Source of the DNA: Actinomycetota bacterium
GTDB lineage: Bacteria; Actinomycetota; Acidimicrobiia; Acidimicrobiales; Acidimicrobilacustridaceae
Reading direction: 5' to 3'
Assembly (NCBI GenBank): GCA_009699125.1
Contig: WLOT01000004.1
Span: 1-38,503, forward strand
DNA length: 38,503 bases
In this document: one piece after another, positions 1-8,851 of the stretch
How positions within the stretch are numbered: the stretch's first letter is position 1
How the letters are laid out: each line of letters begins with the position of its first letter
The notes under the pieces: model-generated
Told to the model about the DNA's origin: nothing
Database searches by the model: none
Seen by the model: the letters and a program-made list of their open reading frames with translations, nothing else
Made by a program: the position numbers and the translations under genes

Positions 1-2
1 AT

Positions 3-122
3 TCCGTCGCTGAACAACTCTCAGCCGATGGATTCGATGTGCGGGTTGTAGGCGATGCGGGTTCCGTTGGCTACATCGAAGGTGCCGTGCGTACTGGCTA
101 CCTGGCCGGCCGGTCGCTCTGA
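3..122 (+). CDS. C-terminal fragment of a FAD-dependent oxidoreductase (5' end outside window)
   Basis: Open frame from the window edge to TGA at 120-122: SVAEQLSADGFDVRVVGDAGSVGYIEGAVRTGYLAGRSL; the GDAGSVGYIEGAVRTGYLAGR tail resembles the FAD-binding C-terminus of 2,4-dienoyl-CoA reductase-like enzymes. Confidence 0.5.
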   Translation, partial: SVAEQLSADGFDVRVVGDAGSVGYIEGAVRTGYLAGRSL

Positions 123-134
123 GCGAAAACGAAA

Positions 135-163
135 CTCAGGCCTGGGCGGAACCCAGACCTGAG
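135..163. terminator. Hairpin between convergent genes, likely bidirectional terminator
   Basis: CTCAGG-C-CTGGG-CGGAA-CCCAG-A-CCTGAG: 11 paired bases with one internal mismatch and a 5-nt loop, in the gap between the + oxidoreductase stop and the - peroxiredoxin stop. Confidence 0.7.
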
Positions 164-199
164 CGAGTACTGCATCGTTTGAGATTGGCAGGACAGGTT

Positions 200-682
200 T
201 TACAGACGACCGATCACTGCTGAGCAAGAACTGACTTCGACGCCACCGTTTTCATCGACGTCAAGATTTGTGATGACTCCGTCTTCGATGATCGCGGCAT
301 AGCGCTTTGACCGAATACCAAGTCCGAAGCCACTGCCATCCATGACGAGGCCCATGGCTTGGGTGAAGTCACCGTTGCCATCGGCGAGCATGGTGATTGA
401 GTCGCCAACCTGCTGGTCGTCGCCCCACGCTCCCATGACGAACGCGTCATTGACGGAGATGCAAGCGATGCGGTCGACGCCTTTGCCTGTGAGTTCATTC
501 GCCTGCTGGACGAAGCCAGGAAGGTGAACCTTTGAGCAGCCCGGTGTGAATGCTCCGGGGACGGCGAATAGAACAACTTTTCCTGATCCGAGGACATCGG
601 CGGTGTTGACCTTTTCGGGTCCGGCTTCGCCCATGACAAAGAGATCGATGGAAGGGATGGTGTCTCCAACATTGAGTGTCAT
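200..682 (-). CDS. Peroxiredoxin (Prx5/AhpC-TSA-like)
   Basis: MTLNVGDTIPSIDLF...VVLFAVPGAFTPGCSKVHLPGFV...; PGAFTPxCS catalytic motif. The longer ORF to 1060 is probably over-extended. Confidence 0.85.
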   Translation of the reverse strand: MTLNVGDTIPSIDLFVMGEAGPEKVNTADVLGSGKVVLFAVPGAFTPGCSKVHLPGFVQQANELTGKGVDRIACISVNDAFVMGAWGDDQQVGDSITMLADGNGDFTQAMGLVMDGSGFGLGIRSKRYAAIIEDGVITNLDVDENGGVEVSSCSAVIGRL

Positions 683-768
683 GGCCACACGATAGGCGTT
701 GGCAACCATTTTGCGCCCGGTCAGAACGCGGAATTGCTGACTCGTGGAGAGGCAATCGCCACGAGCGC

Positions 769-1266
769 TCAGGCGAAGAGGACGGAACTGCCGTCGATCG
801 TCGCAAGGGCTGCAACGTACAGAAGGACAATTGTCTGGGCGAGACACAGAAGACCGATGATCTGGGTGGATTCGGAACTTTCGGCGCTCCCAGAGCCCCC
901 GAGGGAACGGAAGGCGATGACGGCAAGGAAGGCTGCACTGGCGATCGTGATGATGACGAGCCAGCCGAGAGGAGCGTTCGTGCGCCACGCAATGAGCGCA
1001 GCGGCGCTCATTGCTCCGGGAATGATTCCAGACCATCGACCACGAGTAGTTGTGGAACACAGCGTTCGGCGCAGAAACTCGAAAAATCCGGCGCCGCCAA
1101 CGGCGAACACGATGACTTGGAGAATCGCATCGGTCGCTGACTGTGTCGCGAGTTGATTAAACGCGAGAACATCCGCAAGCAACAGAAGGAGTAGAGAAAT
1201 CGTCAGTAGTACTGCGTGTATGCGGTTTCGCAACGCTGTCTGAGAACCCACGAGATCGGGTTTCAT
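769..1266 (-). CDS. Hypothetical multi-pass membrane protein
   Basis: MKPDLVGSQTALRNRIHAVLLTISLLLLLLADVLAF...; about four hydrophobic segments; start overlaps the gatD stop. Confidence 0.6.
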   Translation of the reverse strand: MKPDLVGSQTALRNRIHAVLLTISLLLLLLADVLAFNQLATQSATDAILQVIVFAVGGAGFFEFLRRTLCSTTTRGRWSGIIPGAMSAAALIAWRTNAPLGWLVIITIASAAFLAVIAFRSLGGSGSAESSESTQIIGLLCLAQTIVLLYVAALATIDGSSVLFA

Positions 1267-2069
1267 GATCGCTTTAAAACGTCGCGCCACGATCGACGCG
1301 GCGCGAGCTCGTGGTCGCGGGCTGCATGAATGCGTTCTGATCGAAGTTCGTTGACGTCGGTGTCGTTGAGCGGTGTCATCGCGTTCGGACCCACGATCCA
1401 CTCAAGGAGTGCATCGGCGAGACGCGGGTTGCGTGCGAGTGCTGGCCCGTGCAGGTAGGTGCCGACGACAGTTCCGGTGATAACGCCTTCAGAGCCATCA
1501 CCGTTTCCCTCGCCGACTTCGACCGAAGCGAGGGAGAGTGATGTCGGTCCTGGAACCGTTCGTCCCGCATGGTTTTCGAAGCCCGTTAGCGGCCCAAGTT
1601 CGACGAGGCCGTGGCGCGTCGTGAGTTTGGCGTCTGTTGTGAGGAGTTCGCCGACAGCTCGAGGGCGATCGACTCGTACGGTTTCACAGTCAAGGAGACC
1701 GAGGCCATCTCGGGTGGCGCCTGTCGCATCGGGGAATCGGTGGCCAAGGATCTGCATGCCCGCACAAATGGCGAGCACGACTGCGCCCTTGTCGACAGCA
1801 CGATGAAGTCCTTGGCTGCGGTCGAGTTCGCGTGTGGCTTGGACCTGTGGTCCGTCTTCGCCGCCGCCCACGAGGTAGAGATCGGCAGAATCAGGAATAG
1901 GTGCACCAGCATCAACAGTGATGTGCTCAACGGCGATTCCGCGCCACTCGAGACGGCGTGAAAGAACCAGTGCATTGCCCCCGTCTCCGTAAGTGCCGAG
2001 AAGGTCGGGGTACAGCGAAACGATTCGAACGGCAGAGTCGGTTCGGGTGAAGTTAGGAGTCTGCGTCAC
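1263..2069 (-). CDS. gatD: Lipid II isoglutaminyl synthase, glutamine amidotransferase subunit GatD
   Basis: CobQ-like amidotransferase: YPDLLGTYGDGGNALVL...LYLVGGGEDGPQ...VLAICAGMQILG; overlaps the murT stop. Confidence 0.88.
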   Translation of the reverse strand: MTQTPNFTRTDSAVRIVSLYPDLLGTYGDGGNALVLSRRLEWRGIAVEHITVDAGAPIPDSADLYLVGGGEDGPQVQATRELDRSQGLHRAVDKGAVVLAICAGMQILGHRFPDATGATRDGLGLLDCETVRVDRPRAVGELLTTDAKLTTRHGLVELGPLTGFENHAGRTVPGPTSLSLASVEVGEGNGDGSEGVITGTVVGTYLHGPALARNPRLADALLEWIVGPNAMTPLNDTDVNELRSERIHAARDHELAPRRSWRDVLKRS

Positions 2070-3358
2070 AGCACGCCACCAACCTTTTCGAGGTGGTCCT
2101 GGAATGCGGTGTAGTTCGATGCGACATCAACGGGAACATTTGTGTCGAAATCCGGCGACTGGCGAACAAACTCGATGGCTTCTTCGATGCTGTCGGCGAC
2201 AACATGAGAAATGTTTCCGTAGCGGAAACGAACTGCGAGGTCGTGACGTCGCTCACCGATTGCGATGACAAATCGATCGCCAACGCGTTCATACGCGACA
2301 TCCCAAAGCCAAGAAGGGTCGTGGCCGTCGGCGATACGGGCATTAATGGCAATGATCAGCGGCGTTGATGGCCCCTCAAGTAACTCAAGGGCTTCATGCC
2401 ACCCGGCGGGGTTCTTGGCGAGAAGCAGACGGATCTTGGTGCCATTGAGATCAGCAACGCGATATCGGCCGGCAACCTCAGTGACATCGTCGAGTGCGTC
2501 GAATGCTGCATCAAGGTCGGCACCCATCGCTGTCGATGCGGCAAGTGCAAAGGCAGCGTTCACTCGGTTTACGCGGCCGGGGAGCGCCAATGGCGAACGA
2601 AAACTGCGACCGGCGATGGAAATGTCGTTGTCGTCGACGATGACATCGACGGACGGACGTTTGAGGTCGCATGAGGTGCACGCCCATTGCGTTCCGACGA
2701 AGTCGATTCGACCAGAACACGCTGGACAACCTGCAGCATCGGCGGTCCATTCCTGCCCCGTTGCAATCCAGGTGACGCGTGGTGCGGCGAGTGCCGCCCA
2801 TGTCACGAGGGGATCATCGGCATTTGCAATGACGGTGCGTGGGGGTGTGGCGGCAAGAGCCTTCCGCCATTGTTCGGCCAGTTTGCGCACTTCCTGCGTT
2901 CGGTCGAGTTGGTCTCGGCTCAAATTCAGAAGAAGAACGGTGTTCGCGTTTGTCGCGCGAAGGACGGAATCAACCCAACGTTCGTCGACCTCGAGCACGG
3001 CGGTGTCTGTCGAATTGGTTGCGGCGAGGGCGGCGACGATGCCAGGAGTCATATTGGCGCCCAGCCAGTTCGAGACGATTGGTTCCTGAGAACCGAGTGC
3101 AGTCGACAGAAGTTTTGTCGTGGTCGTTTTGCCATTTGTCGCGCTGACGATGGCGACCTCGCGAGACACAGTGAGTTCTGCCAAAAGATTTCGGTCGATG
3201 AGAAGCGAGACGCGACCGCCAATGACCGAACCAGTTCCGAAATGCACCACACGAGATGCCCAAGCAACGGTGCGTCCGGCGAGAACCGCGAGTCGAGCTC
3301 GGGGTCGGAGCCTCTTGGCTTGGCCAGACGCAGGAGTGGAGGCAGGAGCAGCGGTCAC
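2066..3358 (-). CDS. murT: Lipid II isoglutaminyl synthase, MurT subunit (Mur ligase family)
   Basis: ATNGKTTTTKLLSTAL P-loop; CPACSGRIDFVGTQWACTSCDL zinc-ribbon-like insert; paired with GatD. Confidence 0.9.
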   Translation of the reverse strand: MTAAPASTPASGQAKRLRPRARLAVLAGRTVAWASRVVHFGTGSVIGGRVSLLIDRNLLAELTVSREVAIVSATNGKTTTTKLLSTALGSQEPIVSNWLGANMTPGIVAALAATNSTDTAVLEVDERWVDSVLRATNANTVLLLNLSRDQLDRTQEVRKLAEQWRKALAATPPRTVIANADDPLVTWAALAAPRVTWIATGQEWTADAAGCPACSGRIDFVGTQWACTSCDLKRPSVDVIVDDNDISIAGRSFRSPLALPGRVNRVNAAFALAASTAMGADLDAAFDALDDVTEVAGRYRVADLNGTKIRLLLAKNPAGWHEALELLEGPSTPLIIAINARIADGHDPSWLWDVAYERVGDRFVIAIGERRHDLAVRFRYGNISHVVADSIEEAIEFVRQSPDFDTNVPVDVASNYTAFQDHLEKVGGVL

Positions 3359-3417
3359 GACGAGGTGATGCTAGTTCCGCAGGGCAAGAGTGCCTTGGCG
3401 TTGGAAGCCGTACTGCT

Positions 3418-5244
3418 TCAGCGAGGTGGGCCGTTCGAGACGAAGATCGAAACGACCGGGCCGTCAAGCAACAATTTCAGGTATCGCTTGAAATCTGCGC
3501 TCGGAGATTTCGCTGCGAGTTCGGTTTGCACCCATTTCTCAAGGAGTTGTTCTTGACCACGGGCGATAGCTGCGGGCGACAATCCCGCGGGGTGATCGAA
3601 GCCTGCGTGCTTTGCAACGAGCGCATCGAACTCCGCGCGCTGATCTGGTGAGAGTGGGTCGTAGGTGAAGATCTCTCGGTAATAAGGATCAGATTGGGTT
3701 TCGAGGCGTGCTGATTCGGTGAGGAACAACACTTCCGATGCCGCTTGCGAACGCTCGATGGTTCGGTTGTCGCCGTAGATGTAGGCCCAGCTTGGGCCGC
3801 GGCGCACATCGATTCCGACTTCTTCTGCTCTTGCCAAAAGGTCGAGGCCCGCTGATCCATCGAGCCCGTAACCATCGCCCAAATAGATCGGTCCGGGGAG
3901 TTCCTTGATCGCATCGAGGGCCGGCGGTGTTAGTGCTGCGATAGCGCGGGTCCAGCTGTTCGAAAGTCGAAGTGGTGTGAGGTTGACGCCGCGAACAAGC
4001 ATTGTCACCAGTACCAAAATTGTGGCAACAACGACAAGATTGTTCGCGTGGCGGCGTCCGAACCTTGAGAGTGCAATCTGTCGCAACGCGACAGCGGCGA
4101 CCGCGAGCCATGTGACTGCGGCGATCGACCACATCCACCGGAGCAAGTACGGCGATGGTGTGCCAACAATTCGGGATGCTGCTATCGCTCCGGTAAAAAC
4201 CAGCGCCCCAGCGATGCCGCAAAGTGCAAGTTCATTGCGCCAGCGCTTGCGCCACGCCCACCAAGCAGCGACACACAATGCAAGAAGTGCCCATGGAATT
4301 GCCCAGCCCGATGTGTTGATAGCGGAGTTAATGAGCGTGGGTTCCGTGCCTCGAACCCAGTTGCCCGGGATCGAAAGGAACCGAAACATGATGCGAACCC
4401 CCGTCGCAAATCCTGTTGTTGCGAGGGGAGGGTTACGCAGGAATCCATAGATCAATCGGAGATTGCCTGGCGAGTGAATGAACTGCTCAATGATCGGAGG
4501 GATCCAGCAGACGACTGCGACGACCGCGGCGATGAGTGCAGTTCGCCGATCGTGTGAGCGGTTCGTTCCCCGAACTGATCGCACGACAAGAGCGAGTGCG
4601 GCAATGGCAATAAGGAGTGCGACGGGCAATGCGCTGCCGACATGGCATTGCACGGCGAAAGACCCAATGAGAACGAGCGGTACGGCAGCAACACGATCGC
4701 CAAAGATCACGCGCCAGCTCGCGATCGCTGTCGCAAACACTGCGAGGATGACAAATTCCGGATTCCAAGGGTCGGCAAGACCGGCGGGGTTCATTCCGAA
4801 GCAGAGCAGCGCGAGAAAGAAGCCGACGAGCACGAAAGTTCGTCGTCCGGCGCGTGCTGCGATCCAGAGCGTTGAAGCGATGACTCCAAGATTGATGGCA
4901 AGTGCGCCAAGAAGCAGTCCAACAGGCGACGACCCGCTCAAACGATAGGGAAGCGCGAGTGCATAGAGCAGCATCGGGCCCGGATGGTTCCATTGATACC
5001 GCGAGTAAATGCCAACAATCGGTGTTTCGGAGCCACCGACATCGGCTACGCGAAGTTGGAGCGTTCGATAGTCGCCAATAGGCAACCAATCAGACGTCAC
5101 GAGCCGGTACAGCAACCATCCAAGACTGATGATGAGTAGAGCAACGACGAGGTAGACCAGACGGCGATCAACTGGTGGCTGAGGGTCGTTTTCGGAGACG
5201 CTCGGCGAAGAACTACTCGCAGTCTCTGTAGCCGATGCCGTCAC
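3418..5244 (-). CDS. Large polytopic membrane protein, possibly GT-C glycosyltransferase-like
   Basis: 608 aa, many hydrophobic segments, YQWNHPGPMLLYALALPYRLSG in the N-terminal part and a soluble C-terminal region. Confidence 0.55.
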   Translation of the reverse strand: MTASATETASSSSPSVSENDPQPPVDRRLVYLVVALLIISLGWLLYRLVTSDWLPIGDYRTLQLRVADVGGSETPIVGIYSRYQWNHPGPMLLYALALPYRLSGSSPVGLLLGALAINLGVIASTLWIAARAGRRTFVLVGFFLALLCFGMNPAGLADPWNPEFVILAVFATAIASWRVIFGDRVAAVPLVLIGSFAVQCHVGSALPVALLIAIAALALVVRSVRGTNRSHDRRTALIAAVVAVVCWIPPIIEQFIHSPGNLRLIYGFLRNPPLATTGFATGVRIMFRFLSIPGNWVRGTEPTLINSAINTSGWAIPWALLALCVAAWWAWRKRWRNELALCGIAGALVFTGAIAASRIVGTPSPYLLRWMWSIAAVTWLAVAAVALRQIALSRFGRRHANNLVVVATILVLVTMLVRGVNLTPLRLSNSWTRAIAALTPPALDAIKELPGPIYLGDGYGLDGSAGLDLLARAEEVGIDVRRGPSWAYIYGDNRTIERSQAASEVLFLTESARLETQSDPYYREIFTYDPLSPDQRAEFDALVAKHAGFDHPAGLSPAAIARGQEQLLEKWVQTELAAKSPSADFKRYLKLLLDGPVVSIFVSNGPPR

Positions 5245-5289
5245 ACGTCCGATACTACGGCCGAGGTTCTGTGGATTGAGGGCGACCGC

Positions 5290-5799
5290 TTAGACGAGTT
5301 GATTCTCTTGAATGTGAACGAGCAGTCCACGACAGGCTGCGTCGATGAGGTCATAGACCTCAATGAAGCCGTCCTCACGGCCCGTCCAAGGGTCGGGCAC
5401 GTCGCCATCCCAAGGGTCGGTTGGTGCAAGAGCAGGGTCAAATGTGCGGAGGCGGGCAATTCGTTCATGCAACGTGGGATCGGTTCGGTCACGTAGGTCG
5501 CGTTCGTTTGCTCGGTCCATGGCCAAAACGAGGTCGTAAAACGACGCATCGCCTGGATGGAAGGTGCTGGCTCTTGATGTCAGGTCGATTCCGCGACGTC
5601 GCGCCTCAGCGCGTGCTCGGTCGTCGGGGAGTTCGCCGCGGTGCCATCCGGCCGTGCCCGCGCTGTGGACCTCTATGGACGCGGAGAGGCCAGCGTCATC
5701 GACAAGCGAACGCATGATGCCTTCGGCGGTAGGGGAGCGGCAGATGTTTCCGAGACAGACGAAACAAATTCGGAGCGGCTCGCCCCCTGGTCGGTTCAT
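5290..5799 (-). CDS. Low-molecular-weight protein-tyrosine phosphatase
   Basis: ICFVCLGNICRSPTAEGIM (CX5R loop) and FDPALAPTDPWDGDVPDPW; start ATG at 5799 or upstream. Confidence 0.9.
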   Translation of the reverse strand: MNRPGGEPLRICFVCLGNICRSPTAEGIMRSLVDDAGLSASIEVHSAGTAGWHRGELPDDRARAEARRRGIDLTSRASTFHPGDASFYDLVLAMDRANERDLRDRTDPTLHERIARLRTFDPALAPTDPWDGDVPDPWTGREDGFIEVYDLIDAACRGLLVHIQENQLV

Positions 5800-5891
5800 C
5801 CCGTGAGTTTGTCGCATGGGATTGTCCGACGCACAGAGCGACGGGTGTCGACAGGTACGGTGTTCTCTCACGTCTCAACTGGGGAGTACTC

Positions 5892-6662
5892 GTGAACGAT
5901 TTCGCAGGCCGCACTGGTGCAGCGTTGGTGACAGGTGGAAGCGGCGGCATTGGTGCCGCAATCGTGCGCATGTTGGCTGAACGTGGCAGCGACGTGCTTT
6001 TCACGTACCGATCGAACCGTGACGCTGCTGATGCGATTATCGCTGAACTTTCCAATCTCGACGTTCGCGTCATGGCGATGCCGGCCGACCTCGTCGACGA
6101 GTCCATCGCTGCATCGGTTGTTTCAACTGCAGTCGCGGAGTTCGGTGGAATCCACACGCTTGTTCACGCTGCCGGGCCGCACGTCACTCAAGTTCATCTC
6201 AGTCGGGTGGAACCTTCCGCCTACCGAGCGCAGATTGAAGGTGAAGCGGTTGCGTTCTTCAATGTCGTTCAACCAGCGCTTGAGCATCTTCGAAAGGTCG
6301 GCGGAAGCATCGTTGCGGTAACCACAGCAGCAACGCGTCGTTATCCAGTTCGCGACGGATTGTCCTCAGGGACCAAGGGTGCAGTTGAAGCCGTCGTGCG
6401 CGCACTTGCTGCAGAAGAAGGGCGTTTCGGAGTTCGTGCGAACTGCGTTGGGCCGGGAATGCTCACAGATGGAATGGCGGCGCGACTCATGGCCTCGGGC
6501 GATCTTGATGACGCGGCACTTGAAGTCACCATGCGCAACATTCCCCTTCGCAAGTTCGGTGACGCAGTCGATATTGCCGAAGCCGTGTGTTTCCTCGCTT
6601 CGGACCGAGCCGATTTCATCACTGGCCAGATGCTCGACATCGATGGTGGCTACGGCGTCTGA
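5892..6662 (+). CDS. SDR family oxidoreductase
   Basis: ALVTGGSGGIGAAIVRMLAERG; C-terminal FLASDRADFITGQMLDIDGGYGV. Confidence 0.9.
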   Translation: MNDFAGRTGAALVTGGSGGIGAAIVRMLAERGSDVLFTYRSNRDAADAIIAELSNLDVRVMAMPADLVDESIAASVVSTAVAEFGGIHTLVHAAGPHVTQVHLSRVEPSAYRAQIEGEAVAFFNVVQPALEHLRKVGGSIVAVTTAATRRYPVRDGLSSGTKGAVEAVVRALAAEEGRFGVRANCVGPGMLTDGMAARLMASGDLDDAALEVTMRNIPLRKFGDAVDIAEAVCFLASDRADFITGQMLDIDGGYGV

Positions 6663-6691
6663 ACCGACAGACGCATCGCCGCTCTTCGTGC

Positions 6692-7609
6692 TTACGCTGC
6701 GTCAACCTCGAATGAGCCTTCAATTGCCCACGTGAGCGTGCGAATAAGCGCACGAGCGGCAGGTTGAACGACAAGCGGATCAAGCGCCGGAACGAGTGGC
6801 AATTTGAGTTCTTCGCGCATCCACGTTGGAAGCAAGCCGACTGCGGCGGGTGCGATCACGGCGTAGGCGGGTCGGGCGGAAAGTGGAAGCGGAGCAAGCA
6901 TGAGCCAGCGGGCTGCGTCACGCGCTTGTTGACCGGCTTCGAGTTCGGGGCGAATCTCATGCATCCACTCGTCGAGTTCGGCAACCGAACGTGCGGCGTA
7001 CTCGCCACCGAGTCCGTCGTTGATGACGGCCATTTCGTTGACATAGCGGTCGGCTTCAACCGAGCTCAGCTTCGTTGCCCCGTAACGCTGGTAGGTGCGC
7101 AGGAAGGAATCGACCTCGGCGTGGTGCACCCACGAAAGTAAGTGGGGATCGTTCGCCGAGTACTCGCGACCATCGGGGGCCGTACCGACAACGCGTTGAT
7201 GGACGCGGGTCACGAGTGCGAACGCGGCTTCGGCTTGTTCGGTTGTGCCGAAGGTGGTGGCAGCAACGAATTGGCTGGTGTTGGCAAGGCGATCAAGGGG
7301 ATGACGTCGGTAATCGGAATGGTCGGCAACGCCCGCCATCGCGAGTGGGTGCATCGTCTGCACGAGAATCGCACGAACGCCTGCGATGAGCATCGAGCCA
7401 TCGGAATGGACTCGCCAGGTGACGCTGTCGGGGCCGAAAAGACCGAGATCACCCTCGATGGGCTTGGTGAGATCTCGGACCGGAGGATTGTCTCCAGCGA
7501 TCAGTGTGCGGAGTTCTCGGCCGACTCGGACGCGCAAGTCGCCCAGCGCAGAACCGAGTGCTTCGGCGACGGCTGTCAGCCCGGGGGGCAGAGTCGGCTC
7601 GGGGGTCAT
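6692..7609 (-). CDS. Oxygenase MpaB-like / DUF2236 family protein
   Basis: GDLGLFGPDSVTWRVHSDGSMLIAGVRAILVQTMHPLAMAGVADHSDYRRHPLDRLANT...; start set at MTPEPTLPP. Confidence 0.8.
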   Translation of the reverse strand: MTPEPTLPPGLTAVAEALGSALGDLRVRVGRELRTLIAGDNPPVRDLTKPIEGDLGLFGPDSVTWRVHSDGSMLIAGVRAILVQTMHPLAMAGVADHSDYRRHPLDRLANTSQFVAATTFGTTEQAEAAFALVTRVHQRVVGTAPDGREYSANDPHLLSWVHHAEVDSFLRTYQRYGATKLSSVEADRYVNEMAVINDGLGGEYAARSVAELDEWMHEIRPELEAGQQARDAARWLMLAPLPLSARPAYAVIAPAAVGLLPTWMREELKLPLVPALDPLVVQPAARALIRTLTWAIEGSFEVDAA

Positions 7610-7649
7610 GGTCTGAGGATAGGGGTGGACGCCGCGAAACCGCCTGTCG

Positions 7650-7840
7650 GGGGAGTGGTGTGCAGGGTGATTGACGGCGGGCCACCTGTGTGGTGGGGTG
7701 GGGGCACAACTTGACCCACCGCAGTAGGGGAAGCCGGTCTGATTCCGGCGCTGACCCGCAACCGTAGGTGGCCTCCGAAGAGATTCTTTGGGCGGCCACG
7801 AGCCGGACTGCCTGCTCGGGGGGAAATGCTCCATCACAAG
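7650..7840 (+). promoter_or_regulatory. Cobalamin riboswitch (boundaries approximate)
   Basis: B12-box core GGGGAAGCCGGTCTGATTCCGGCGCTGACCCGCAACCGT at about 7727-7764; closed stem GTGGCC..GGCCAC with inner hairpin CCGAAGAgatTCTTTGG; 3' element GAGCCGGACTGCCTGC at about 7800-7815. Confidence 0.9.
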
Positions 7841-7954
7841 ACCGTCGTCGGATTACGGAAGGTGGGGCTCGGTTCGGTCGGCGGCCTTGGTCCGTGGTCC
7901 GGTCGGGTCTCGCACCCTTTTCCGGCACCAACACACCCCGAGTGGCCCCGCACC

Positions 7955-8851
7955 GTGAACCATCAGCTTCCATCGATTGCAACCAAGCGCTTGCATCAGA
8001 TGCGCGCGTCTCGGGCGATGGCTGCTGCGCTTGTGGGTGTCGTGGCCCTTGCTGGCATGCTCATGAGTTCTGCTGGCAACGCGAGCGCGTCGTCGTGTTC
8101 TGGTCCGTTAACCAATGGCGAGATTCGCGTCGTGCTTGTCGTTGATTCATCTGATCTTGGTGGAGGCGCCTCCGCAACGTGTTTGGTCGTGCCCGCAGGA
8201 ACGACTGGATCTCAGTTGCTGGCCCGAAGGGGCAGCGAACTCGGAACTGGTTCTCCCCGATACGGATCGAGTGGTTTGTTGTGCGCGATCGATGGTCGTC
8301 CTGCGACTGGCTGCGGCGATAAGAGTTCGAGCGGTTTTGGCTACTGGGCCTATTTCTTCGAAGCCGGTGGCAATTGGAATTACGGAAACAGCAATCCGTT
8401 TACGAAGCGTCTTGCTGACGGGGCGATTGAGGGCTGGAGATTTGTTGTAGGCGGATGCGGTTGCGGACAAGATCCGACGCCACGTATTGGTCCCTCGCTG
8501 TCGTTGTTTCCAGCACTCTCACCTGCACTCGCGCCTGCTCCTGAACTTCCGTCCCTGCCCGCATCGGGTTCGGCAACCGGAACGCCGTCTGGCGCAAGCA
8601 CCGGAGGAACGACTGCATCGACTGCGCTTTCTGGTGGCGACGTAACTATCGATCCGATCACTGGTGCAACCTCTGGCGTCTTAACGTCTGCGACGTCTGC
8701 TGTTGAACCCGTTGTCGTTGGAGACGTCGCTCTTGCAGCATCGAGCTCAACGCATTCGACGGCCGGTCGCTGGATCGGCATCGCTGCGGTGTTTGGCCTG
8801 ATTGCGGTCATGGCGGGTGGAGCGTGGGTGCAGACGCGCAGGTCTCGATGA
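7955..8851 (+). CDS. Exported, C-terminally anchored protein with DUF4430 / transcobalamin beta-like domain
   Basis: Signal-like hydrophobic N-terminus ending GNASASSCSG; YWAYFFEAGGNWNYGNSNPFTKRLADGAIEGWRFV motif; Ser/Thr/Gly/Pro linker; C-terminal TM (WIGIAAVFGLIAVMAGGAWV) plus RRSR. Start uncertain (GTG 7955 or ATG 8000). Confidence 0.75.
   Translation: MNHQLPSIATKRLHQMRASRAMAAALVGVVALAGMLMSSAGNASASSCSGPLTNGEIRVVLVVDSSDLGGGASATCLVVPAGTTGSQLLARRGSELGTGSPRYGSSGLLCAIDGRPATGCGDKSSSGFGYWAYFFEAGGNWNYGNSNPFTKRLADGAIEGWRFVVGGCGCGQDPTPRIGPSLSLFPALSPALAPAPELPSLPASGSATGTPSGASTGGTTASTALSGGDVTIDPITGATSGVLTSATSAVEPVVVGDVALAASSSTHSTAGRWIGIAAVFGLIAVMAGGAWVQTRRSR

Noticed and set aside
200-1060. Single 286-aa ORF containing the peroxiredoxin
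   Set aside because: Only the C-terminal 160 aa is peroxiredoxin-like; the N-terminal part is an upstream read-through overlapping the 769..1266 membrane protein gene.
2265-3556. Long + strand ORFs 2265..3089 and 2687..3556
   Set aside because: Antisense to murT, whose product is clearly recognisable; composition looks like codon-bias shadow.
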